Shown: positions 1 through 11,600 of the stretch, piece by piece
How the letters are laid out: each line of letters opens with the position of its first letter
How positions within the stretch are numbered: position 1 is the stretch's first letter
Source: Paragorgia papillata
Taxonomy: Eukaryota > Cnidaria > Anthozoa > Scleralcyonacea > Coralliidae
Reading direction: 5' to 3'
NCBI GenBank assembly: GCA_035771165.1
Contig: JAWNZC010000287.1
Coordinates: 330,001-394,000 of the forward strand
Length of the DNA: 64,000 nt
Position numbers and translations under genes: made by a program
Notes under the pieces: generated by a model
Database searches by the model: none
Told to the model about the DNA's origin: nothing
Seen by the model: the letters and a program-made list of their open reading frames with translations, nothing else

Positions 1-59
1 AGATTGAATTCGATGTATGACATTCTGCTATGTGCAAGAATGATGATATATGTTCTTCG

Positions 60-165
60 AGCCATTTTACTCGGAAAAATTTCTGAGTCCCCAAGCGGGA
101 CTCGAACACACAACCTTCTGATCGCCGGTGAGACGCTCGAACCATTGAGCTACTGAGACTCAGAT
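60..165 (-). repeat. tRNA-derived SINE-like unit
   Basis: Read on the minus strand this stretch looks like a tRNA: an A-box-like tagctcaatggttcgagcg, an anticodon-arm-sized middle, and a B-box-like ggttgtgtgttcgagtccc, flanked by short gactcag/ctgagtc inverted ends. It lacks a clean cloverleaf, so I call it a tRNA-derived short interspersed element and not a functional tRNA. Similar sequence continues in a tandem block to the right. Confidence 0.6.
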
Positions 166-394
166 GATTTGAATGTAGGTTCAATAAGCACATGGGACAA
201 TTGTGCTGCTTATTAGTTATAGTTTTTAATATCATAGTTTTTAATATCGTGTTATTGTTTTTACCAATTATTTGAACATAGAGAACTTTGCTTTTTTTTA
301 ATAACTCATGTAAAATCAAGTTTTTTAGATTGCGTTGTTTCGCAATCTACCAGTTGATTGTTCAATAAATTCAATTCAATTCAATTTAGGTTGA

Positions 395-655
395 ATATGT
401 GTACAACCCACAACCTTCTGATCGCCGGTGAGATGCTCTAACCATTGAGCTACTGAGACTCAGATGATTTGAACGTAGGTTGAATATGTGTACAACCCAC
501 AACCTACTGATGACCAGTGAGATGCTCTAAACATTGAGCTACTGAGACTCAGATGATTTGAACGTAGGTTGAATATGTGTACAACCCACAACCTTCTGTT
601 CACCAGTGAGACGCTCTAACGATTGAGCTACTGAGACTCAGATGATTTGAACGTA
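395..655 (-). repeat. Tandem array of the tRNA-like unit (about 3 copies)
   Basis: Three further copies of the tRNA-like unit follow one another with a period of roughly 85-90 bp. Each carries caaccttctg or a close variant, a gtgagatgctctaa segment, cattgagctactgagactc, and the linker gatgatttgaacgta. Only the first full copy (60-165) keeps the ggactcgaacacac B-box region intact. In the array copies it is replaced by gtgtacaacccac, which would weaken an internal pol III promoter. The rest of 1-1040 holds AT-rich sequence in which I see no gene. Confidence 0.6.
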
Positions 656-1044
656 CATACATCGATGTATGACGTATAGTTTGTATGTTACGCGTTTCGA
701 AACTTTTTGGTTTCCATGTAAGCAAACATTTTATACTATAATTTAGCCATTAATATTTGTTCGCCAAGAAGCTACAACTGTTCGTCAAATACTTTTTGGC
801 AGTATATATATACCTTTGACGTTCGCCATATTGTATCAAGTACAATCTTAGATCCATCCTCTGACCAAATTCGTTTTGCTATACCTTCATAAATAAAAAT
901 AAATAAAAATTATATTCCGCTCCTATATGTTTTAATTTTGATTTTAAGAAGATGGTTTTTCTATGTCGCGTATTTTGGGTGAAAAGCACTCAAAACAATT
1001 TTCGTTTTCGTTCCCCGAAAACTAATTTTCGTTTTCGTTCCCCA

Positions 1045-1295
1045 ATTCTGATTTTTTTTTTTTTTTTTTGGGGGGGGGGGGGGCAGAGATTTTTGCCCAA
1101 AAAATTAGGGTTAAATATTGATTTTTAAGTCGTATTTTTCAGTCTTAGTTTAACGTATGGATTTTCCTTGAACATTTCACAGCAATAAACATCAAAATTG
1201 CCCGAAACTCCCAGCAGAAAGTGCCTGAATTTTCCTTTTTCAAATATTTTGGGAGGGCAATTGCCCCCCCCCTGCCCCCCGCCTAATACGCCTAT
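1045..1295. repeat. Foldback with G-run and C-run ends
   Basis: A T-run followed by about 14 G opens the element and a C-run followed by ctgccccccgcc closes it. Inside, tttttgcccaaaa on the left pairs with ttttgggagggcaa on the right. This is an inverted-repeat element. An ORF crossing it is not supported as coding. Confidence 0.5.
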
Positions 1296-1724
1296 GGATG
1301 AAATGAGAATGAAATTTATCAATACCGTAAACGAACTAAAGTTAGTCGTTCAATTGTTCAAAAATCCCTTGAATTAAATGCATTTCCTCAACTATCAATT
1401 AACCTTTCATGGTATTTCTACTCATTTATCTGGACAGTAGTTCTATAGTCTATACTGATTTAGAGTGGGTAACCAAGATGAAATCTTTCTGTGAAGATTG
1501 AGTATTCTGTTTGACTATCGGCTTGCTGTTTTTCCCGCCTCTTTTCCGCTGACGTCAGCATAAACCGAATTTGAGAAGTTGCTATAATTTTGAGCGCTTT
1601 TCTCAAAATATATTACGTGACATAAATTATTCTCCTGATAATAAATACCTGCGGCCGAATACCCTGGGAAAGAATTTCCTAAAACGTAAAAGAACAAACG
1701 AGAATAAGTTGTAGGTATTTAAAA

Positions 1725-2388
1725 AGACAAAACAAAACAAAACAACACACAACACAACACAACACAACACAACACAACACAACACAGCACAGCACAACAC
1801 AACACAACACAACACAACACACAACACAACACAACACAACACAACACAACACAACACAACACAACACAACACAACACAAAACAAAAGACAGCACAGCACA
1901 GCACAGCACAGCACAGCACAACACACAACACAACACAGCACAGCACAGCACAGCACAACACAACACAACACAACACACAACACAACACAACACAACACAA
2001 CACAACACACAACACAACACAACACAACACAACACAACACACAGCACAACACAACACAACACAACACAACACACAGCACAGCACAGCACAACACAACACA
2101 ACACAACACAACACAACACAACACAACACAACACAACACACAACACAACACAACACAACACAACACACAGCACAGCACAGCACAGCACAGCACAACACAA
2201 CACAACACAACACAACACAACACAACACAACACACCACACCACACCACACCACACCACACCACACCACACCACACCACACCACACCACACCACACCACAC
2301 CACACCACACCACACCACACCACACCACACCACACCACACCACACCACACCACACCACACCACACAGAAGACACAAGACACAAAACAC

Positions 2389-2415
<27 letters not shown>
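1725..2415. repeat. ACAAC/ACACC pentanucleotide minisatellite
   Basis: About 690 bp of near-perfect 5-bp repeats. The left part is AACAC with interspersed AGCAC variants and the right part a homogeneous CACAC/ACCAC block, ending in CAAAA-rich sequence. All three minus frames stay open for 230-300 codons (Cys/Val repeats) only because the array has no stop triplets, so these are not genes. Confidence 0.95.
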
Positions 2416-2419
<4 letters not shown>

Positions 2420-2762
2420 ACAAAGCTAACCATTTTCTGGTTTGTCCACGACATCGACAAGTTTTCTTGACTGTTTAGTTTTCCAATCATACTAAAAGAA
2501 AAGAAAGAACTGTCGAGATTCGGACAGAAGAGTGACAAAAAAGCCAGATTTGTACAAAAAAGCAGAAAGCAAATACTTTACCCAAAAGACCAAGCAAACA
2601 CGGCCAATAACTAAGTAACTTATTAGGGCCGTTTATCCGGCAGACTAAAATAAGCCGCGGATAATATAAGCCGTGGCTTAAATAAGACACGAACAAGGTC
2701 ATAGGCAGCGACTAAAATAAGCCTGGAGTTGAAGTAATATTTAAAACATGAGAAAACCAGAG

Positions 2763-2945
2763 ATGAATAAGATCGTCTGGCGTTAGCCAAAATAAAATAC
2801 TAAAGACCAATTCGGACAGGAAAGAGTTAGAGAGATAGTTTATAACTCATTCCTGTCCGAGGGCTTCCCCAGAGGTGAATAAAATCGTCTGGCGTTAGCC
2901 AGAATAAAATACTAAAGACCAATTCGGAAAGGAGAGAGTTAAAAG
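2763..2945. repeat. Direct duplicate of a dispersed 'tctggcgttagcca' repeat
   Basis: About 60 bp containing gtctggcgttagcca, aaaatactaaagaccaat and tcgga occurs twice, at about 2763-2822 and 2877-2936. The same core recurs at 9487-9520, in inverse orientation at about 41822-41855, and in degraded form near 52665-52700, so it is a dispersed family. Sequence from 2945 to 3490 has only AT-rich spacer and another repeat fragment near 3280-3345 (aacgtttcgagcgaagg). Confidence 0.6.
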
Positions 2946-3492
2946 TTCTTGCGTGGACGTAAACAGCTTTAAACAAAAGCAACGCAGCTTTGGTCGTTTA
3001 GTTTTCCTTATATTCAGAGTTTGTTATTCACTTTACCTCTCTTTCATAGCTTTGTTCTAACATCATTACATCAAAGTCATTCGTCTTGTTTTTACGTAAA
3101 CAGCTTTAAAGAAAAGCAACGCTAAAGCACCAGAAGGCTTCACCATTCAGAATCTCTAACGAGGATACCGAAGGCCTTTTCTATTTGAGCTCAAATCGAC
3201 TTAAAAGTTTTCCCGCCAAAACCGTCACCACAAACTGACCAATCACAATGTAATATAAGTAAATCGAAATATAGTAAAAGGTCTGAGTACTGCCGAAATT
3301 ATTGAACGTAGTTTCTAACGTTTCGAGCGAAGGCCTTTTATTTAACTGTTTTGATATAAGTAAAGCCTGGTTCACACGAGCGACATAACAAAAACAAAGC
3401 ATATATAACTTCTCTTCTGGGACTTGCGAAGACAAAACAACGAGAATTTTTGTCTTTTGTTCCACTTTTCTTATTTATACTATTATTATAAG

Positions 3493-3633
3493 TAATAACA
3501 TGACTTGAGGGAAATTAGCGATTAAATTTCCCCTTTGCCTCGGGAAGATTTGTAAAAGTCCTCGGCCCTTTACAAATCTTCCCGAGGCAAAGGGGAAATT
3601 TAATCGCTAATTTCCCGAAAAGTCATGTTATTA
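3493..3633. repeat. Near-perfect palindrome, arms about 65 bp
   Basis: taataacatgact at the left end is answered by agtcatgttatta at the right. The arms, including gcgattaaatttcccc and cgggaagatttgtaaa, are almost perfect inverse copies around an 11-bp centre (agtcctcggcc). It would extrude as a long hairpin. Confidence 0.85.
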
Positions 3634-3637
3634 GTTT

Positions 3638-3935
3638 GTAATATTATGATCGCCGAGGAAAACTTTGAGAATCTTACCGACAGGAAATTTACACGGTTGA
3701 TCAGAGAAGTTGCATCTAATTTTCCCGTGCATGTTGATGAGGGAAAATATATGCAAGCGGGAAATTTAGAAGAAGACAAAAGATTTCTTTGTCTTCTAAT
3801 TTTCCCTCATCAACATGCACGGGAAAATTAGAAGACAAAGGATAAATTTCCCTCTTGCATGAGCAATGAGGGAAATACGAGGTTTACATTCCCTCGGAGA
3901 ACAAAAGAATCCGAGGCGATTATGGTATTATATAT
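3638..3935. repeat. Composite foldback with an inner 115-bp palindrome
   Basis: The outer arms read gatcgccgagg on the left and ccgaggcgat on the right. The inner palindrome (about 3716-3830) begins ctaattttcccgtgcatg and ends catgcacgggaaaattag. It lies directly beside the preceding palindrome. The wording of both elements is alike (gggaaat/atttccc), suggesting related families. Confidence 0.65.
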
Positions 3936-4199
3936 AATTATGACTGTCCTTATGTCACACACAGGCTTGACTCCATTCTTTTGTTTTGTCTTTTGTTTTG
4001 TCCTTATGCTTATGCTCACGTGTGAACCAGTCTTTATTTTTTCTGTATTCATACCAAGATTATTTTTTCACAACATTTGTGAGGTCCACCACTTATCCTG
4101 GCCATGTAAATCTAGAATAAACATAAGTTATTTAAATATAGTCTAATCATTCTACATAAGCACGTTTTCTTTGAGAAAACTTTCCTTGCCATATTAAAG

Positions 4200-4790
4200 T
4201 GGCGTGGTAACGTGACGTGTGCGACGTGATGTGCATGACGTGTATGACACGTGTGAAGTGCATGACGTAATGTGAATGACGTGATGTGTATAATATGAGG
4301 TGCATGACGTAACGTGTATGTGACGTGACGTAAATGACATGACGTGTATGGCGTGACGTGCATGACGTAAAGTGCATGACGTGACGTGTATGACATGACG
4401 TGCATGCGATAACACGACGTGCATGACATAATGTGCATGACGTGACGTAGATGACATGACGTGCATGACGTAACGTGCATGACGTGACGTGTATGACATG
4501 ACGTGCATGCGACAACATGACGTGCATGCGATAACATGACGTGCATGGCATAATTTGCATGACGTGCCGCAGATGACATGACGTGTATGGCGTGACGTGC
4601 ATGACGTAACGTACCTGACGTGAATGACATGACGTACATGACATCATGTGCATGACGTAACGTGATGACATGACGTGCCTGACGTGAATGACATGACGTA
4701 CATGACATGCATGACATAACGTGTGGCATGCATGAAATGACATGACGTGCACAACATGACGTACTTAACGTGACATAAGCTAAGTACGTA
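4200..4790. repeat. TGACGT-rich minisatellite
   Basis: Roughly 590 bp of irregular 9-12 bp repeats built from tgacgtgcatgacgtaacg-like units. Each unit contains TGACGT or ATGACATGACG. Several frames remain open on the minus strand (His/Ser/Thr/Cys-rich), but these are repeat translations. If APEH continues leftwards, the array lies in its intron 10. Confidence 0.9.
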
Positions 4791-4799
4791 TAACATAAC

Positions 4800-5666
4800 A
4801 GGGCTCGCAAAATCGCCTGCCCGACGTCCCGGGGCAACCAAAAATTTGTGTCGGGCAATTAAAATCTCTTGACTAATGTCCCGGACGGGCAACCACACTT
4901 TTGAGTTTTGATCATTTTTAAAATTCTTGTAATCTCTTGTTGTTTCGTCATTGGGTGTTAATAAAGCTGTGTGAAAAGATGATTTGTCAAAATGTATTGA
5001 AAGTGAACGAAATATTGATGATAATAATAAAATATTTACAGTAACTCAGCGAAGATAGCGATCGGATACCTTTTTGTACGATTTCAGAACATTTCGCTAA
5101 AATTGTCCAGTTTATTTACTTGATTGCGAGTTTTTCGCAAGGGGTAAAAAAGCACCACGCCGGCCCACGCGGGACGAAAAACATGGTCGCCATGTGAATC
5201 ACACATGGCGTTATTAGCAGGAATCCCTCCTTCTTTTTGATATTTTAATACCGATTTCAAATCCGAGACTGCTCTTTCAACGTTATTCACATGGCGCGTT
5301 CGTGTGCACTAACATCTTTGCTAACTTTGGAATTGTTTCTGAAGGTGAGTCACAGTATTTGCAACAAAACTACAATCTAGAATCAATCCGTACTCAAAGA
5401 GCGATATATTTGTGCTACCACCACGCCAGATAACGTCATGCGGAAGTGCTAAATTTATCGGCCAATCAGAAGCCGGAGGGATTCCTGCTAATAACGCCAT
5501 GTTGAATCACTTTAGAGATGTAAATTATCATGAGTTTTTGTTGTGGTTCATAAGTTCATTTTCCATCTAATTTAGGATGGGCAAGTAAGAAATGGCCTCG
5601 GGCAACCAAATTTTTAGTGTTGCCTGCCCCAAGGGCAACCACTTTTTTCAGAATTTTGCGAGCCCT
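4800..5666. repeat. Foldback element beside APEH exon 10
   Basis: agggctcgcaaaat at the left end is matched by attttgcgagccct at the right. Subterminal arms share a gggcaacca / cctgccc theme. A second inverted pair, gttattagcaggaatccctcc near 5209 and ggagggattcctgctaataac near 5475, lies inside. The right end stops 27 bp from the splice donor of APEH exon 10. No coding capacity is seen. Confidence 0.75.
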
Positions 5667-5693
5667 GCATAATAATAACATACTGAAACATAC

Positions 5694-8600
5694 AAGCTTG
5701 TTTCCATCAGGAGAGAGTCTTGGTGAATGAACTGCGTCAACTCCATCACTTAACATCTCTATAAAAACAAAACATTAGACCAACTCAGTAACACTGACAT
5801 TAATAACGACACACTACAGTACATATACCTGTTGAAACTGGTCGATACGGAAATGTTTCATACAGTGAAAGATTATGCAAACATTGTGATCTAAATGATA
5901 TTGGGAACGAACAACACCTTTTAATGTCATGCAGAAACACAAAGTTCGCCGATCTTAGAGTTAATTTTATGGAAAGTCTCTGTAAAATAAATAACTCATT
6001 TTGTAAATTTAGCTATCAAGACCTTTTCATGTATGTCATTGCTATGCAAGACAAAACAATTATGACTTTGGTAGCTAAATACTGTTTTAATGTTTTAACA
6101 AGTTTTGAAAGTTTATAGTTGAGCACGTAGTCTAGTTTATATGTTATATGTATGTATCTTATATACCAAATCTGGTATTTATGTTGTTTGAATAAATGTA
6201 TATCTATTGATTTTGAAGTTGAAGTTGGGTATAAGTAACACTCACCACAAGATGTTCCATCCAATGACAAAAAATATATCCCACTCCTAGAAAACACAGT
6301 GTAGATTTTCGAATTGGTTTGTAGGTTGACAAATTTATTAGTTATAAAAAGAGATCGCCAATTGACGTTATTGGAGGATTGGTGCCAAGCCACAGAGGGG
6401 ATGCCATATGCCACCCTCTGATCAGTGAAATTGAGGCGAAGGCTGATCAACTTCGGTGTCGGTGAGTTGACTTCTGACGGCGCCATCTTCATGGACTTCA
6501 CCAGAACTACTGTTCGTGAATGATGGATTTAACCCAGTGGCATCCTCTGCGCCCTGACGGCTATTTCTTGTTTGTCGCTCCATTAGACCACAAATCAATC
6601 GAATCAACACGGCGCAAAGCGAGACATGCCAAAGTATCTACTGCATAGATAGCGCGCGCAAAACCAGTCAAGCTCAGACCAGGCTGACAAGACTCTAATC
6701 TAATGAGTGCTGGGATAACCCCCCCCCCCACCACCACCACCACCACCACCACCACACACACATTATGAGTGGCCGCTGACTAGCATGGACTCCTTTTTTA
6801 CCTTGCCTAAATTACATTTAACCTCATTTAATAACAGCTAACACATCATATATTTCTAGCTGACAATACAAAGACCAACACAGTGTCGTACTTTCTGTTT
6901 TGACAATAGATCAGTCCAAGCCTGTATGGTTCATGAGACCAGCCAGAAAACACAACACCATTCGATTCAGGACCCCAGATGGCCTACACGTAGCAAAAGA
7001 ACATTAAATATTTTTTTTGAGAAATAAATGAAATAGATGTCTCAAGGTAATCAATGATTTGTAATTTTCACAATACCTGGCCAGGAGAAATAGAATCTGG
7101 GATACCATCTAAGATTTGGATCTCTTCTTTGTGGGTATCCAGAATGACAAGGACTGGTATGTGCTTGGAAACTAATTGCTCTCCCCATTCCTCTTTGTAC
7201 TTAAACTGGTTACCCTAGGGGATCAAAGTAAGAATTCAAAGGATTAATGAGAAAACATGACTTTGCTCTAAACAGTCAATTTGGTAGTTTTCTTGCGTGT
7301 GACCATTTAATAACACTCATAAGCCATGCTGTTGTCATTAGGGCCATTTAAGGTGACTCCATGCAGTTTCTTTTCTTGAAGAATGAGTAATCCATAGGCC
7401 GATTTAAAAAAAATTCTGTAGAACGAATAATTTTTTTCCCGGAAAAATCATGTTTGTTAATTTTTAAAAAATTTCGTTCTACAGAATTTTTTTAAAATCG
7501 GCCTATTGATTACTCATACTTCAACAAAAGTTTTAAAGAAAAAAAAATTGGGGGTCACCAAAGCTTTTTTCGAATTAAACTAGTAACTGGCAGCCATTTT
7601 GAAACGTCATTGTTGCCATAGTTGTTCCATAGCAACAACTGTTGCTATTTATTTGGTAACAGTTTTTGTATGTCAGAGTGTTTAACTATGCATAACATTT
7701 AGTTTTATTCTTTTTCCGAATTGTTTAATCACATGTTTTGGATTCTCAAACTTGTATTTTCCATTTTTCAAGAAACTGTATGGAGCCACCTTAAACAGGA
7801 GAAAATAAGTTGCGACTTATTTTGGACCAGCTTTCAACCATGTTCTTATTTTAGTCATGACTTACTTTGGTCCCGAACAAATTGACCATTTATACGCCCA
7901 ATTCTGTCCAAGTTCCAGTCAAATCAAAGTAAAGGTGAGGTACTGTAATATGGGCAACATTTTTCTTCAACTTTCAACGCAACTTTGTTGCGTTGCAAGT
8001 TGAAAAGTGTTGTTGCACGTATTATCACCCACCTTTAACATTGTCACGCAACAATGATTTTGTTGCAAGTTGAAAAATTATGTTGAAAAAAAGACTCCAG
8101 TTCTACTTGCTGCAACATGCTGATTCAACTTGCAACTAAATCATTGTTGCATGACAATATTTGAGGTGGGTGGTAATACGTGCAACAACGCTATTCAGCT
8201 TGCAATGCAACAATGTTGCAGCAATTTGTTGCTCGTATTACATCACCTTAAAAGAGTAGCCTCAAAAACAAGCATGCAGTACTACCTTATTCTGCATATA
8301 CAAACAACCCTAATCTGAAGGAGAATAGCTTTATAATTATCTTAATAATAACCTTTTCTATCTTTTCATCTGACTTTTCATCTTTTTTTACTTGTAAACA
8401 AGAAAAACAACAACAATAATTAGAATACAACTCCAATGGAATTCATGAGCCTTGGAAAACAATTATAACATACTAGCTTTGATAAAGCCTACAGTGATGA
8501 CTGGGGCTCTACTTAGAAAATGCAAGATCTGCTATTTATTGTATGCCTGACTCAAACTCTCAGATTGGCTAAGAACTATTTGCAGGGTTCCGCCCAGGAG

Positions 8601-11600
8601 CATGTGAGTGCCGGGTACCTACAGGCTCGGGGGCTCAAGTCACCCTACACCCCCCCCCCCCCCCCCGAGAATATGTGAAAAATTAGCAATCTGAAAATGA
8701 TATTTTCCAAATTGTGAGCAAGTGAAATTCATAATCCTTTACATCATGTGTCTCACAATTTTGTCAGACTAATTATTACTATTAAGTATTTATGTGGATA
8801 ATATAAATATTAATAAAACTGCAATGCAGTAACTGAAAGGAGAGACATGTTTGAGAATACTACATGTTTAATGATAGGACCTGGTGGAACACTTGTTGGA
8901 TATATTGGGAAAATCTAGTCTATTACAACACACAACCACACTTAAACAATGAACATTTAAGCTATATTTATATACACGCTAGGGCATGCTAGAATATACA
9001 GTATGACGAATTATCAACGTAAAGCTATAGGGCAAGGTTTCCTGCGCATGTTCTACAACTACCAATGCCGGTGTATCATCTTACAGGCATTAATAAACAA
9101 AGTGCGAAGTGATTAGCACCTTACCCAAGTATCAGACAATCCAATCTGGCTTTGAAGGAATATCGTATTTCACCGAATCACAAGTCTAGTAGCTAATATT
9201 GTGTGCGTTGTGGTGCTGAATTTCACCAAATAATATTGTTTAAATAAAAAAAAAAATTCACCAAAGACCAAAAAATACAAAATGATGTATATTAATTAAA
9301 AGATATATAAAAAATACAACGTGTGGTTTTCTTGAAGGGTCCATTTTGGCGCGAGTGCTGGGTGGTACTGCTGAGTGCTGGGTGCTGCTGCCCAGTGCCA
9401 CCCACCATGGGCAGAACCCTATATTGTACATGTTTAACTAACAGTGTCCCTTTCCCAACCAGAGTTATTCCCTTGAAGAGTAAAATCATCTGGCGTTAGC
9501 CAGAGTAAAATACTAAAAGACTACTACAGTACGTACCGTATTTTCTGGGCGATAACCCGCGGGTTATCTGTTAATTTTGCTAGGAAACATAATTAGTGCG
9601 GGTAATAGGGTGGTGCGGGTAATAGGGTGGTGCGGGGAATCGGTTGAATTCTTAAGACGATGCCATCACGAAGACTGGGGACCAAGGATTCTACTTTCAT
9701 CTTTCAACTACTGGTACTTTCCTTTTTTTTAAATTTTGTGGTCCCAAACCAAGGGAGCACGCCAGACTGACCTGTATTTCTTCTTCTTTGTTCGGCGTTC
9801 CTTCATTTATATTCAGCCATTTTGAATAATGCGGTATATTCATTAGCGTATCGCAGGCACGGGGCCCTGTAGCCCATGCCTGCGATACGCTAATGATATA
9901 TACTGCATTATTCAAAATGGCCGAATATAAATGAAGGAACACCGAACAAAGAAGAAATACAAGTCAGTCTGGTGTGCTCCCTTGCCCAAACCTATTATTA
10001 GCAGCTGCGGGTTATCCGACGGTGCGGGTAATACGCTGATTTATTTTTCCAAAAGTGACATTTTTGTTGCTGTGTGGGTTATACGCCGTGCGGGTTATCA
10101 CCCAGAAAATACGGTAGGTCTGTAGGGAAAGGGGTATATACTGTATAAAATGTACAGTTGACATCATCAAGTCGAAAAACTATAAATTAAAATGATTATT
10201 ACAGTATATATAAACTATACAATAATATTCACCTACTTTCAAAATATGAACTTGTTTTGGATAACTTTTTCTCAGCAACATAAAGTAAATATCTTTCACA
10301 AGGAGACCAACAAAAAGAACCAAATTGATCTGAATAACAAATAAAAATTACTCTTATTATCTTTAATAATACCCCAACACCACCCCTTACATGCTACACC
10401 CATGGCCCCTTCAAGCCTTGAATTTCATCGAGGACATGTCCTCCGATAATCATCATTTGGCCGCCGATAGGGATTTTTCCCCATAATATGTAGGACACTT
10501 TTGTCCGCTGATTGAGTTTTGAGTTTTTAAATTTTCCCAATCGATCAAACGTATGATCGTAAGAAAATGTTCGGCAATAGAATATCCCAGCCAATGATTG
10601 AATTATCAGCGTGTAAATGTTTTGGTGGTCATTGTGGGATCAGCCCGGAAATTCAGCCTGGAAATGCAGGCACAACTGTGCTAACAACGTGTTCAAACAC
10701 TGGCGGCCATGATTGTGCATTGACATTAAAATATGCAGAGGACATTGTTCAGTGTCGGAGTGAAGCGATCTGCATGTCCTAGTGAAGAAGACAGTCCTAT
10801 ATCTACAGTATATACCAGTCACTACTAACTAATACTATAGCACATAAATGACATCATGTGAATGTTAGTCACTCTTTATCATGGATTTAGTCATTTCCTG
10901 ACTGTATAGGATAACAGTTTTGTCCTGGCTGAGAGAAAAATGTCCTTGGATAGCCTCATGGAAACTCATTATTGGAGGACATTTTTGTCTTTGGATGCAA
11001 AAAGTATAATTCGAAGCCTGGGCTCCTTACATGCTATACCCACTTACCATCATCGTATATTTTCCCATGCTTGTCCAGCAAGTTTAAATCATAACATTTA
11101 AGACAATGACCTCTTGACCAGATCTAAAATTGCAAGATTTTCTCTGGTAAATAGAATTACATTATATTATATTATATATATATAATTATATAATATATAT
11201 ATTTAGTATAAATACACAGGTAATTATAGGAAATCGCACACGCTGATTGGTCAGGCTACTTCGGACTAATTCCGGATAATCACCTACAGTGTTTATTCAA
11301 AATGGCTGCCAGCCAATTTGTCAATGTGACAGATGAAGAAAATAACAATTTTAAAGAAAATGTTGTTCTTAAAAGTACAAAAATGTGTATTTATACTAAA
11401 ATAATTATTCATCTCAGGCTCAGTGAATATTGGTGAATAATTACCTCAACTTCATCTTGGTTATTATTCACTGATATTCACCTTGCCTTCAACAAATAAT
11501 ATTGTAATGTATATTAATAAAAGTAGTTCAACAAAGTATTCAAGATCCTACTTCAATATTTTGATTTTCTTCCTTCTTTTTGTCAGCTGGAATTTTTCTA

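Noticed and set aside
60..165. Functional tRNA gene
   Set aside because: The arms do not pair as a full cloverleaf, and tandem degenerate copies follow; SINE-like origin fits better.
1627..2538. 303-, 238- and 234-codon ORFs of Cys/Val/Leu repeats
   Set aside because: All frames of the pentanucleotide array are open; no splice or start support.
4112..4858. 248-codon His/Ser/Cys-rich ORF on the minus strand
   Set aside because: Translation of the TGACGT minisatellite; neighbouring frames are also open.
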